DNA of 64,000 nt, taken from NCBI GenBank assembly GCA_963707695.1, contig CAVPQY010000002.1, positions 62,001 to 126,000 on the forward strand, read 5' to 3'. The translations under genes and the position numbers were made by a program. Source of the stretch: JAOPZW01 sp963707695 (lineage in GTDB: Bacteria; Actinomycetota; Thermoleophilia; Solirubrobacterales; Solirubrobacteraceae). Positions within the stretch are counted from its first letter, which is position 1. Every line of letters starts with the position of its first letter. Below are positions 8,186 through 16,677 of this stretch, piece by piece. The notes beneath the pieces were generated by a model. The model was not told where the DNA came from. It ran no database searches and saw only the letters and a list, made by a program, of their open reading frames with translations.

Positions 8186-9507
8186 GGCCGTCGATCCGCC
8201 TGCGGCTCACCGCGTGGTACGCCGGGATCTTCCTCGCGTCCGGCGTCCTGCTGCTCGCCGTGAGCTACGGCGTCGTGCGCCACGAGTTCGGCACGCAGTC
8301 CGAGAAGGTGCACGTCCGCGTCGACGAGGTCACCGCGCTGGAGCGCGACGGCAAGCCGCGGCGCCTGCAGGTCCGCATCCAGCCCGGGATCCCGGCCGAG
8401 ACCGCCTCGCCCGTGCGCCGGCTCGACGCCGCCGAGCAGGCGGCCTACCGCCACGCGCTGGCGTCCTACCGCGCCGCAGCCGCCCGCGCCGACCACCGCG
8501 CGCTGCGCCGCGTCCTGCTGCTCTTCGCCGTCGCCCTCGCCGCGGTCACGGTCGGCTCGATCGTCGCCGGGTGGGTCGTGGCCGGCCGCGCGCTGCGGCC
8601 GATCGCGCGGATCACGGCCACGGCGCGCTCGATCTCGGACCGCACGCTGCACGAGCGCATCGGGCTCGGGGGCCCCCGCGACGAGCTGCGCGAGCTCGCC
8701 GACGTCTTCGACACGATGCTCGGGCGCCTCGAGGGCGCCTTCGAGAGCCAGCGCCGCTTCGTGGCCAACGCCTCGCACGAGCTGCGCACGCCGCTGGCGA
8801 TCGTCCGCACCGAGCTCGACGTGACGCTGTCGGACCCCGACGTCCGCGAGCGCGACCTGCGCCAGATGGCCGCCGTCGTCCGCGAGACGAACGAGCGCAT
8901 GGAGCGGCTCATCGCCAGCCTGCTGGCCCTGGCCAAGGGCGAGGGCGGCGTCAGCGACCCGCGCCCCGCGGACCTGGCCACGGTGGTGCGGCCGGCGCTC
9001 CGGGCCCACGGCTTCCACGTGCCGGGCGAGCCGCCGGAGGCGGGAGCCGGGTCGGGCGAGGCCGCGCTGCCGTCCGGCGGTGCACTGCGCCTGGACGCGC
9101 GGCTGGAGCCCGCGCCGGTGAGCGGCGACGCCGTGCTGCTCGAGCGCCTGGCCGGCAACCTCGTCGAGAACGCCGTGCGCTACAACGCCGCGCTCGGCTG
9201 GGTGCGGGTCCAGACCGGCGTCGAGGCCGGCCGCGCGGTCCTGCGCGTCGCCAACCCCGGCGAGCCCGTCGACCCGGCCGAGGCCGCGCAGCTCACCGAG
9301 CCCTTCCGGCGCCTGGAGACCTCCCGCTCCCGCACGACCGGCGGGTACGGCCTCGGCCTGGCCGTCGTGCGTGCGGTGGCGCGCTCGCACGGTGGCGACG
9401 TGCACGTGCGGGCGCGCGACGAGGGCGGGCTGGAGATCACGGTGGCGCTGCCCGCCGCCGGGCCCGCCCCGGCGCACGCCGTCCCGGCGCCGTTCGCCAC
9501 CGTCTGA
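8182..9507 (+). CDS. sensor histidine kinase, two-pass membrane, HAMP type
   Basis: A 441-residue kinase partnering the preceding response regulator. Transmembrane helices at about 10-32 and 110-135 flank a short extracytoplasmic sensor of about 75 residues; a HAMP region follows (to about 190), then the dimerisation/phosphorylation helix with His199 in NASHELRTPL and a C-terminal ATPase domain (N box LVENAVRYN, G2 box GYGLGLAV). The sensor region has no recognised fold. GTG start overlapping the regulator stop by 4 nt. Confidence 0.92.
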   Translation: MRPSIRLRLTAWYAGIFLASGVLLLAVSYGVVRHEFGTQSEKVHVRVDEVTALERDGKPRRLQVRIQPGIPAETASPVRRLDAAEQAAYRHALASYRAAAARADHRALRRVLLLFAVALAAVTVGSIVAGWVVAGRALRPIARITATARSISDRTLHERIGLGGPRDELRELADVFDTMLGRLEGAFESQRRFVANASHELRTPLAIVRTELDVTLSDPDVRERDLRQMAAVVRETNERMERLIASLLALAKGEGGVSDPRPADLATVVRPALRAHGFHVPGEPPEAGAGSGEAALPSGGALRLDARLEPAPVSGDAVLLERLAGNLVENAVRYNAALGWVRVQTGVEAGRAVLRVANPGEPVDPAEAAQLTEPFRRLETSRSRTTGGYGLGLAVVRAVARSHGGDVHVRARDEGGLEITVALPAAGPAPAHAVPAPFATV

Positions 9508-9607
9508 CGGCGCAACGTCGCCGTTCGCGGCCACGGTCGCAAGGAAGCCCTGCTCACACGCCCTTTATTGACGGCGGCTTTAGCGCCTCGCCGCCATCCT
9601 CGCCGCC

Positions 9608-11401
9608 ATGGAGCACCCCGAGCGGTACGCGCTGGCCCTCGCCGCGATCGTCCTGACGACCGCCGTCGCGGCCTGCGGGAGCGGGTCCTCGAGCCCGGGC
9701 ACGACCGGCAGCGGCGCCGGCGCCGGCGCGGCGATCACGGGTGCCGGGGCGGCCGCCCAGAAGGGCGGCAAGCTCACCGTCCTGGCCGCCGCCGACATCG
9801 ACTACCTGGACCCGGGCCAGTCGTACTACGTGTTCGGCCTGATGGTGAGCACCGCCGTCAACCGCCAGCTCTACTACTACAAGCCGGGCGACAGCCAGTC
9901 GGCCACGCCCGACCTGGCCACCGGCCCGCCGAGGATCTCGCCCGACGGCAAGGCGATCACCGTCAGCATCAGACGCGGCGTCCGCTACGCGCCGCCCGTC
10001 GACCGCGAGGTCGTCGCCGGCGACGTGAAGTACGCGATGGAGCGCGCCTTCAGCGCCAACGTCCCCAGCGGCTACGCGCTCTCCTACTTCAAGACGATCG
10101 TCGGCGCCCCGCAGAAGCCGGGCCCGATCCGCCCGATCCCCGGCATCCAGGCGCCCGACCCGCGCACGCTGGTCATCAGGCTCACCAAGCCCGAGGCGCC
10201 GCTGGTCTCGCAGGCGCTGGCCATGCCGATCACCGTGCCGGTGCCGAAGGAGTACGCGGCGAAGTTCGACCGCAAGACGCCGACCGACTACGACCAGTAC
10301 GTCGCCTTCACCGGCCCGTACATGGTCAAGCACGACCTCGAGACGGGCCTCGTGACCGGCCGCAAGCCGGGGCGGCTCATCCAGCTCGTCCGCAATCCGA
10401 ACTGGTCGCGCGCAACGGGCGACGTCCGTCCCGCCTACCTCGACGCGATCGACATCGAGGAGGGCAACAGCGACGCGACGGTCGCCAGCCGCCGGGTCCT
10501 GCAGGGCACCGGGATGGTGCAGGGCGACGGCGCGCCGCCGGCGGCGGTGATCAAGCAGGCGCTGACGCGGTACCGCGACCAGATCCTGTTCGTGCCGGCC
10601 GGCTCGAACCGCTACGTCTCGATGAACACCACGATCAAGCCCTTCGACGACGTCAACGTGCGCAAGGCCGTGATCGCGGGCTTCGACCGCCGCGCGATGC
10701 AGCTGACCCGCGGCGGGGCGAGCGCCGGCGACATCGCCACGCACTTCCTGCCGCCCGACTTCCCGGGCTTCACCGAATCCGGCGCGGCCAAGGGCACGGG
10801 CGCCGACTTCCTGCGCAACCCGAACGGCGACATGGCGCTGGCCGCGTCGTACTTCAAGCAGGCCGGCTACCCGACCGGGCGCTACACGGGCAAGGAGAAG
10901 TTCCTCATGGTGGCGGCGAACGCCGACCCGGGGAAGGCCTCGGCCGAGGTCGCCGCGCAGCAGTTCCGCAAGCTCGGCTTCCGGATCGAGTTCCGGACCG
11001 CGCCGCAGGACACGCTCTACACGCGCTTCTGCGGCGTGCCCCAGCAGCGCATCGCGATCTGCCCCAACGTCGGCTTCGCGAAGGACTTCCTCGACCCGCA
11101 GTCGATCCTCGACCCGACCTTCAACGGCGAGAACATCGTGCCCGCCGGCAACGTGAACTGGCCGCAGCTCGACGATCCCGGGCTCAACGCCAAGATGGAC
11201 GCGGCCGCCCGCATCAAGCCGGGCGCGGCCCGCAACCGGGCCTGGGGCGAGATCGACGAGCAGGTGACCGAGCAGGCGGCGGCGGTGCCGTGGCTGTGGG
11301 ACAAGCAGCCGCTCATCGCCTCGAAGGACGTCCGGGCGGTCGCCAACGCCTACCAGACGACCTGGGACCTCTCGTTCAGCGCCCTGAAGGGCGGCTCGTG
11401 A
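9608..11401 (+). CDS. ABC transporter substrate-binding lipoprotein, peptide/nickel class (SBP_bac_5)
   Basis: A 597-residue extracytoplasmic binding protein. The N-terminus has a hydrophobic signal and a lipobox AVAAC, giving a predicted lipidated Cys23, followed by a Gly/Ser linker. The large two-lobed body has the family features of DppA/OppA-type proteins (YKPGD region, NPNW near residue 265 and the long C-terminal lobe). Expected ligand: an oligopeptide or similar solute. No permease or ATPase gene adjoins it, so it is an orphan that must borrow a transporter or act as a sensor protein. It follows the two-component pair with a gap of about 100 nt. Confidence 0.85.
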   Translation: MEHPERYALALAAIVLTTAVAACGSGSSSPGTTGSGAGAGAAITGAGAAAQKGGKLTVLAAADIDYLDPGQSYYVFGLMVSTAVNRQLYYYKPGDSQSATPDLATGPPRISPDGKAITVSIRRGVRYAPPVDREVVAGDVKYAMERAFSANVPSGYALSYFKTIVGAPQKPGPIRPIPGIQAPDPRTLVIRLTKPEAPLVSQALAMPITVPVPKEYAAKFDRKTPTDYDQYVAFTGPYMVKHDLETGLVTGRKPGRLIQLVRNPNWSRATGDVRPAYLDAIDIEEGNSDATVASRRVLQGTGMVQGDGAPPAAVIKQALTRYRDQILFVPAGSNRYVSMNTTIKPFDDVNVRKAVIAGFDRRAMQLTRGGASAGDIATHFLPPDFPGFTESGAAKGTGADFLRNPNGDMALAASYFKQAGYPTGRYTGKEKFLMVAANADPGKASAEVAAQQFRKLGFRIEFRTAPQDTLYTRFCGVPQQRIAICPNVGFAKDFLDPQSILDPTFNGENIVPAGNVNWPQLDDPGLNAKMDAAARIKPGAARNRAWGEIDEQVTEQAAAVPWLWDKQPLIASKDVRAVANAYQTTWDLSFSALKGGS

Positions 11402-11465
11402 TGGACCGCGCCCTGCTCACCCCGGCCGGCCTCGGCCTGGCCTGGCCTGCCATCCTGCGCCCGGC

Positions 11466-12350
11466 ATGGCCGCCGTCCTCCTCGCCCTCGCCGCCTCTGG
11501 CTGCTGGGGCCTCGCGGACTTCACCGGCGGCCTGAAGTCCCGCACGATCGCCGTGCCCGTGGTGCTCCTCCTCGTGGAGGGGACCGGGCTGGTGCTCGTG
11601 CTGGCACTCGTCCTGGGCACGGGCGAGCCGCTGCCCGACACCCGCGCCGTCGTGGCCTCGCTGGCGGCCGGAGCGGCGGGCGCGACCGCCCTGGGCTGCT
11701 TCTACCGGGCCCTGGCCACGGGGACGATGAGCGTCGTCGCCCCGATCTCGGCGACGGGCGTGGCGCTGCCGGTGCTCGTCGGCGTGCTGACCGGCGACGC
11801 GCTCTCGGCCGTCGTCTCGGCCGGCCTGGCGCTTGCGGTGGCCGGGGTCCTGCTGGCCTCGCGCGAGCCTGCGCCGGAGACGACGGCCCCGGAGACGACG
11901 GCCTCGGGGACGACGGCCTCGGGGACGACGGCCCCGGGGGCGGGCGCCCGGCGGACGAGCGTCGCACTCGCGCTCGTGGCCGCCTGCGGCTTCGGCACGT
12001 ACTTCGTCCTCTCCGACGTGGCGGCCGACCAGTCGGTGCTGTGGCTGCTCGTGCTCTCGCGCGTCATCGCGCTCCCGGTGCTCGTGCCGCTGGCCCTGCG
12101 CACGCCGCGCCCGGCGGCCCGGGACGCGTGGCCGCTGCTCGTGGCCGGGACCCTCGACGTGACCGCGACCGGGCTCTACGGCCTCGCCAACCGCGAGGGG
12201 AGCCTGAGCATCGTGGCCGTCGTCGGCTCCCTGTACCCGGTCATGACCGTCCTGCTGGCCCGGATCGTGCTGCGCGAGCGCCTCGCGCGCGTGCAGGCGG
12301 TGGGCGTCGCCGCCGCGCTGGCGGGCGTCGCGCTCATCGCCGCGGGGTAG
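11466..12350 (+). CDS. DMT-superfamily (EamA) transporter
   Basis: A 294-residue inner-membrane protein with about ten predicted helices in two EamA repeats, the layout of drug/metabolite exporters. The halves are joined by a Thr/Pro-rich loop encoded by a four-copy 15-bp tandem repeat at 11874-11933. A cysteine-tryptophan pair near the N-terminus (GCWGLADF) and the conserved PVMTVLLARIVLRERL of the second repeat support the family. Substrate unknown. Probably monocistronic. Confidence 0.85.
   Translation: MAAVLLALAASGCWGLADFTGGLKSRTIAVPVVLLLVEGTGLVLVLALVLGTGEPLPDTRAVVASLAAGAAGATALGCFYRALATGTMSVVAPISATGVALPVLVGVLTGDALSAVVSAGLALAVAGVLLASREPAPETTAPETTASGTTASGTTAPGAGARRTSVALALVAACGFGTYFVLSDVAADQSVLWLLVLSRVIALPVLVPLALRTPRPAARDAWPLLVAGTLDVTATGLYGLANREGSLSIVAVVGSLYPVMTVLLARIVLRERLARVQAVGVAAALAGVALIAAG
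11874..11933 (+). repeat. 4 x 15-bp tandem repeat inside the EamA transporter gene
   Basis: Four consecutive copies of CCGGAGACGACGGCC or a close variant (TCGGGGACGACGGCC), in frame, encoding P-E-T-T-A / S-G-T-T-A units in the inter-domain loop. Copy number could vary without breaking the frame. Confidence 0.8.
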
Positions 12351-12373
12351 CGCCCCGCGCGTCGCGCGCGGCG

Positions 12374-12379
12374 TACGCT
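12374..12379 (+). promoter_or_regulatory. -10 element of the CtaG-like gene
   Basis: TACGCT ends 7 nt before the ATG at 12387; leaderless start predicted. Confidence 0.45.
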
Positions 12380-12386
12380 GCGGCGC

Positions 12387-13253
12387 ATGGGGGAGCAGGT
12401 CCTCGCCGCCCTGCAGCTCGCGCCCGCGACGGTGGCCGGCATCCTCTACGCGCTGCGCGTCCACACCCTGCGCGGGACCACGCGGGCCGTCCCCGCCTGG
12501 CGGCAGGCCTGCTTCTTCGGCGGCCTGCTCGTCCAGGTCGCCGGCATCGTCGCCCTCGGCGGCCTGGCCGACGAGCTCTTCTGGGCGCACATGACCGAGC
12601 ACCTCCTGCTCGGCGACGTCGGCGCGCTCCTGCTCGTCCTCGGCCTCACCGGGCCGGTCCTGGCGCCGGTGCTGCGCCTGCCCGGGCTGCGCCACCTGGC
12701 GGCGCTGGCGCATCCCGTCGTCGCCGTCGGGCTGTGGGCGCTGAACCTCGCCTTCTGGCACCTCCCGGCCGTGCAGGACGCGGCCGTCCGCCACGAGGGC
12801 CTGCACGCCCTCCAGCACACGGCCTTCGTCGGCTGCGGCGTCCTCATGTGGCTGGCCCTGCTCGGGCCCCTGCCCAAGCCCGCGTGGTTCGGCAACGCCG
12901 CGCGGCTGGGCTACGTGCTCGTCGTCCGGCTCACGGGCGCCGTCCTCGGGAACGTCCTCGTCTTCGGGGGCCGGCCGTTCTACGACGTCTACGCCGCGGG
13001 TGAGCGGGCCCACGGCATCTCCGCGGCCGCCGATCAGAACGCGGCCGGCGCGGTGATGATGGTCGAGGGCTCCTTCCTGACGCTCGTCCTGCTGGGCTGG
13101 GTCTTCCTGCGCGCCGCGCGCGAGGGCGAGGAGCGCCAGGAGCTCCTCGAGCTCGCGGCCCGCCGCGGCGTCGCGCTGACCGAGGCACGCGCCGCGCGCG
13201 CGGTCGCGGCCGGTCGCGGTGCCGAGCTGCGCCGTCGCCTGGAATCCGGGTAG
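12387..13253 (+). CDS. cytochrome c oxidase assembly protein, caa3/CtaG membrane family
   Basis: A 288-residue polytopic membrane protein of the Caa3-type CtaG family (about seven helices). Histidine-containing motifs typical of the family are visible: HMTEHLLL near 73-80, a WHLPAVQDAA region and HALQHTAF, which may bind copper or heme during oxidase maturation. The C-terminal 50 residues are charged and cytoplasmic. No oxidase structural genes lie nearby. Its TAG stop forms the start of the next gene's -10 element. Confidence 0.8.
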   Translation: MGEQVLAALQLAPATVAGILYALRVHTLRGTTRAVPAWRQACFFGGLLVQVAGIVALGGLADELFWAHMTEHLLLGDVGALLLVLGLTGPVLAPVLRLPGLRHLAALAHPVVAVGLWALNLAFWHLPAVQDAAVRHEGLHALQHTAFVGCGVLMWLALLGPLPKPAWFGNAARLGYVLVVRLTGAVLGNVLVFGGRPFYDVYAAGERAHGISAAADQNAAGAVMMVEGSFLTLVLLGWVFLRAAREGEERQELLELAARRGVALTEARAARAVAAGRGAELRRRLESG

Positions 13254-13256
13254 CGT
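13251..13256 (+). promoter_or_regulatory. -10 element of the 53-residue gene, containing the upstream stop
   Basis: TAGCGT ends 7 nt before the GTG at 13264; its TAG is the stop codon of the CtaG-like gene. Confidence 0.45.
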
Positions 13257-13263
13257 CGCGCCT

Positions 13264-13425
13264 GTGACCTTCCTGCAGAAGCTCCAGCGGCTGGCCGCCA
13301 GCCCCCAGGGCAAGCGCGCCCTCACCGAGGCGCAGCGGCTGGCCAAGGACCCGGCGCGCCGCCGGCAGGTCGACGACCTCCGCCGCCGCCTGGTCGGCGA
13401 CGGCAAGGCCGAGCGCACGCCCTAG
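13264..13425 (+). CDS. small basic hypothetical protein (53 residues)
   Basis: Encodes VTFLQKLQRLAASPQGKRAL and then a basic amphipathic stretch ending in ERTP. It has no signal peptide or recognised domain; the many Arg/Lys and Gln residues suggest helical structure and perhaps nucleic acid or ribosome contact, which is speculative. The GTG start is supported by a well-spaced TAGCGT element. The stop shares CTAG with the convergent HAD gene. Confidence 0.55.
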   Translation: MTFLQKLQRLAASPQGKRALTEAQRLAKDPARRRQVDDLRRRLVGDGKAERTP

Positions 13426-14072
13426 GCGCGCAGCGGCACGCCGAGCAGCCGCTCGAGCGCGTCGACGGTCCCGTCCGCGTCGGTGTGGTGCAGCGTGGCC
13501 AGGCCGAGCGCCCGCGCCGGCTTCAGGTTGCCGGCGAGGTCGTCCACGTAGACGCAGTCGCCGGGGGCCAGGCCCAGGCGCTCGACGCCCAGCGCGTACA
13601 TCCGCGGGTCGGGCTTGCGGATGCCCTCCAGCCCCGAGATGACGACCGCGTCGAAGAGCTCGTCGAGCAGCGCCGCGTCATAGCGGTCCGCGCCCCACGA
13701 GTTCGAGATCAGGCCGGTGCGGACGCCCGCCGCCCGCGCTCGGCGGACCGCCTCGAGGAGGGCCGGCTCGGCGCGCATGCCGCCGAAGAGCCGGTCCACG
13801 AGGCCGGGGGCGCGGTCCTCGGCCAGGCCCAGCAGCGCGCCGAACGGCCGCTCGAAGTCGGCCTCGGTCAGCGCACCGGTCTCGAGCTCCTCCAGCAGCC
13901 GCCGGCCCTCGGGGTCGTGCCGGAAGGCGGCCGCCACGCGGTCGGCGGCGAGCCCCTCGTCGGCGCAGAACGCCGCGAAGGACGCGAAGACGCTCGTGGT
14001 CAGCACCCCGCCCCAGTCGACGAGCAGGCCCCGGCGCGGGCCCGCCGGGCGGGCCGGCGGGGCATCAGCCAC
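13422..14072 (-). CDS. HAD-superfamily hydrolase, subfamily IA
   Basis: A 216-residue HAD phosphatase. Motif I is LLVDWGGVLT with nucleophile Asp19, motif II includes ISNS near 123, the Lys of motif III is in GIRKPDP, and motif IV is YVDDLAGN. The cap is of the small alpha-helical type. The start overlaps the end of the upstream kinase gene by 8 nt, so the two are one operon. In animal ACAD10 the same HAD and APH-type kinase domains are fused to an acyl-CoA dehydrogenase, which hints at a shared role in hydroxyacyl-CoA metabolism; that link is inference. Confidence 0.85.
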   Translation of the reverse strand: MADAPPARPAGPRRGLLVDWGGVLTTSVFASFAAFCADEGLAADRVAAAFRHDPEGRRLLEELETGALTEADFERPFGALLGLAEDRAPGLVDRLFGGMRAEPALLEAVRRARAAGVRTGLISNSWGADRYDAALLDELFDAVVISGLEGIRKPDPRMYALGVERLGLAPGDCVYVDDLAGNLKPARALGLATLHHTDADGTVDALERLLGVPLRA

Positions 14073-15162
14073 CGTCGTCGCCGTGCGCCGTGCGGTCGGC
14101 GAGCGCCGCGAGCTCCACGACGCCGTCGCCGAACGCCTCCAGGTACGGGTCGTCCGTCGCGCCGGCGACCGCGCGCTTGTAGTTGCCCTCCATGAACACG
14201 ACCGCCTTCCACAGGGCGAGCGTCGTGTACCAGCGGACGTCGGTCATCGATCGCCCCGAGGCCTCCTCGTAGCGCGCGACGAGCTCGGCGCGCGTGGGGA
14301 ACCCCGGCTGACGGGTGACCGTGCCGAGGTCGAACATCCCGCGCGGCGGGTCGTCGGCCTCCGGCCACATCATGCAGAGGTAGCCGACGTCGGCCAGCGG
14401 GTCGCCGATCGTCGCCATCTCCCAGTCGAAGATCGCGACGAGGCGCGGCGGGGCCTGCGCGGCGAACATCGTGTTCCCCAGGCGGAAGTCGCCGTGGACG
14501 ATCGTCGCGGTGGGGGAGTCCGGCAGGTGCTCGCCCAGCCAGCGCCCGACACGCTCGACCGCCTCGATGTCGCGCGTGCGGTTGTGCTCCCACAGGCCCA
14601 GGAAGCGCCGCACCTGGCGCTCGAGGTACCCGGTGGGCTTCCCGAACCCCTCCAGCCCGAGCGCGCGCCAGTCGGCCGCGTGGAGCTCGACGAGCGCGTC
14701 GACGAGCTCCTCGCCGATCCGGCGCCGCGCCCCGGGCGCGTCGAACGCGGCGGGCAGGCTGCTCGTGATGACCTCGCCGGCGACGCGCTCCATGACGTAG
14801 AACGGCGCGCCGATGACGGCCTCGTCCGGGCAGACGGCCAGCACCCGGGGCGCGCGGACCGCGCTCGGCGCCAGCGCGGTGAGGACGCGAGCCTCGCGCA
14901 GCACGTCGTGGGCGCTGGGCGGGATCGGCGGGCGGGGCGGGCGGCGCAGCACGCCCTCCCAGCCACCGCGGCGCACGACGAAGGTCACGTTGGAGTGCCC
15001 CTCGCCGACCGGCTCGACCTCGAGCCCGGCGCCGGCGCCCAGCCCGTGGGCGTCGAGGAAGGCCAGCAGCGGCTCCGTGACGAGCAGCGGCACGCGGTCG
15101 TTCGCGGCGCCCTCGGCGTGGGTCGCGACGACGTCGTCGGGGGCGAGGACGTGACCGGCCAT
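14065..15162 (-). CDS. APH-family phosphotransferase (ACAD10/FadE36-like kinase)
   Basis: A 365-residue kinase with an aminoglycoside-phosphotransferase fold. Catalytic loop HGDFRLGN lies at 223-230 (Asp225) and the metal-binding segment IFDWEMATIGDPLAD at about 244-258 (Asp246). The DWExATxGDPLxD form is characteristic of the kinases linked to acyl-CoA dehydrogenases rather than of antibiotic resistance enzymes. Known relatives phosphorylate 4-hydroxyacyl-CoA intermediates. Start ATG 15162 is chosen because a TAGGGT -10 element ends 10 nt upstream; an in-frame ATG at 15192 lies upstream of it. Divergent from the glycosyl hydrolase gene. Confidence 0.85.
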   Translation of the reverse strand: MAGHVLAPDDVVATHAEGAANDRVPLLVTEPLLAFLDAHGLGAGAGLEVEPVGEGHSNVTFVVRRGGWEGVLRRPPRPPIPPSAHDVLREARVLTALAPSAVRAPRVLAVCPDEAVIGAPFYVMERVAGEVITSSLPAAFDAPGARRRIGEELVDALVELHAADWRALGLEGFGKPTGYLERQVRRFLGLWEHNRTRDIEAVERVGRWLGEHLPDSPTATIVHGDFRLGNTMFAAQAPPRLVAIFDWEMATIGDPLADVGYLCMMWPEADDPPRGMFDLGTVTRQPGFPTRAELVARYEEASGRSMTDVRWYTTLALWKAVVFMEGNYKRAVAGATDDPYLEAFGDGVVELAALADRTAHGDDGG

Positions 15163-15227
15163 GCGGCGACGCACCCTACCCTGGCACCGCAACTGCCGAC
15201 CGCCCCCGGCGTTGGGGGCAGGAGATC

Positions 15228-16628
15228 ATGCGCCGTCCCCTCCTCCTGACGCTCGTCCTCGCCCTGTGCGCCGCCCCGGCCGTCGTCCCCGCGACGGCGG
15301 CGGCGCGTCCCGGGCAGTCCGTGACCTTCGAGGCGCCGCGCGAGCTCGTCTACGAGCCCGAGAAGCGCGCGGAGGCCTTCTCGACGCTCGAGTCGCTCGG
15401 GGTCCACGCGCTGCGCGTCGTCCTGTACTGGAAGACCGTCGCGCCGTCGCCCGCGAGCCGGGTGCGCCCGGCCTTCGATGCGACCGACCCCGCCGCCTAC
15501 CGCTGGGGCGGCTACGACGACGCGATCGCCGGCGCCCGCGCGCGCGGCTGGGACGTCCTGCTGACGCTCTCCGGCCCGGTCCCGCGCTGGGCCACCCAGG
15601 GCGCGCGCGACACGCTCACGCGCCCGCGCCCCCGGGAGTTCCGCGCCTTCGTCACGGCCGCGGCCCGCCGCTACGCCGGCCGGGTCCGGACGTGGTCGAT
15701 CTGGAACGAGCCCAACCAGCCGCAGTTCCTCAAGCCGCAGTTCGACCGCCGGCACCGGCCCGTCTCGCCGGGGCTCTACCGGGGCCTGCTCGCCGCGGCC
15801 TTCGACGGCTTCCACGACGCCGGCGTCCGCAGGCCGCGCGTCCTCATGGGGGAGACGTCGCCCCAGGGGACGCCGCGCGTCGTCGCCCCGCTGACGTTCC
15901 TGCGCGGGACGCTGTGCCTCAACAGCCGCTACAAGCGGACGCGCCGCTGCGCGCGTCCCCCCGTCGTCGGCTACGCCCACCACGCCTACACGACCAAGGC
16001 GGGCCCGTTCTTCAAGCCGCCGAACCCGGCGAGCGTGACGATCGGCGTGCTGGGCCGGTTGACGACCGCGCTCGACCGCGCGGCGAGGGCGCGCGCGCTC
16101 CCGCGCCGGCTGCCGATCTGGCTCACGGAGTTCGGCATCCAGTCCAAGCCCGACCCCTCCTACGGCGTGAGCCTCGCGACCCAGAACGCCTACCGCGCGA
16201 TCTCCGAGCGCCTCGCCTGGGGCAGCCGCCGCGTGGTCGCCTTCTCGCAGTACCTCCTGCGCGACGACCGGCCGCTCAAGGGCGTTCCGCGGGCCTCGCG
16301 CTACGCGGGGTTCGAGTCCGGCCTGCGAACCGCGGCGGGCAGGGACAAGCCCGCGCTGGCCGGCTTCCGCCTGCCCGTGTCGGCCAAGCGCCGCGGCTCG
16401 CGCGTCTCGCTGTGGGGCCTGGTGCGGCCCGCCGCCACGCGCACGCGGGCCGTCGTGGAGGTCAGCGACCACGGCCGGCGCTACCGCCGGCTCGCGACCG
16501 TCCGCACGAGCTCGGCGACGAGCTGGACCAAGCGGACGGCCTATCGCAAGGGGCGGCGCTACCGCGTCGTCTGGGCGGCGCCCGGCGGGAGGACGTACCG
16601 CTCCCCGGGCGTCCTCGCGTACCGCTAG
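15228..16628 (+). CDS. secreted glycosyl hydrolase, (beta/alpha)8 clan A type
   Basis: A 466-residue exported enzyme with a clear signal peptide (about 1-26, hydrophobic core then AAARPG). The catalytic pair of clan GH-A is visible: acid/base Glu161 in WSIWNEPNQP and nucleophile Glu301 in IWLTEFGIQS, with GET at 208-210 between them. The last about 90 residues form a separate beta-rich, Arg-rich module that could bind polysaccharide. Substrate and GH family number cannot be fixed from sequence alone. Good AGGAG ribosome site before the ATG. Confidence 0.85.
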   Translation: MRRPLLLTLVLALCAAPAVVPATAAARPGQSVTFEAPRELVYEPEKRAEAFSTLESLGVHALRVVLYWKTVAPSPASRVRPAFDATDPAAYRWGGYDDAIAGARARGWDVLLTLSGPVPRWATQGARDTLTRPRPREFRAFVTAAARRYAGRVRTWSIWNEPNQPQFLKPQFDRRHRPVSPGLYRGLLAAAFDGFHDAGVRRPRVLMGETSPQGTPRVVAPLTFLRGTLCLNSRYKRTRRCARPPVVGYAHHAYTTKAGPFFKPPNPASVTIGVLGRLTTALDRAARARALPRRLPIWLTEFGIQSKPDPSYGVSLATQNAYRAISERLAWGSRRVVAFSQYLLRDDRPLKGVPRASRYAGFESGLRTAAGRDKPALAGFRLPVSAKRRGSRVSLWGLVRPAATRTRAVVEVSDHGRRYRRLATVRTSSATSWTKRTAYRKGRRYRVVWAAPGGRTYRSPGVLAYR

Positions 16629-16663
16629 AACGCGGACGTCCTCCCCTCGGGGTCCGGGCGCCC

Positions 16664-16669
16664 TAGCAT
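16664..16669 (+). promoter_or_regulatory. -10 element of the SixA-like gene
   Basis: TAGCAT ends 8 nt before the ATG at 16678. Confidence 0.4.
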
Positions 16670-16677
16670 CCCGCGAC

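Noticed and set aside
9507..9524. Terminator after the histidine kinase gene (ACGGCG...CGCCGT)
   Set aside because: A 6-bp stem with a 6-nt loop is too weak and too common at this base composition to call with confidence.
14065..15162. Aminoglycoside resistance gene
   Set aside because: The APH-fold kinase has the DWExATxGDPLxD motif of the ACAD10/FadE36-related group and is paired with a HAD hydrolase, so antibiotic phosphorylation is unlikely.
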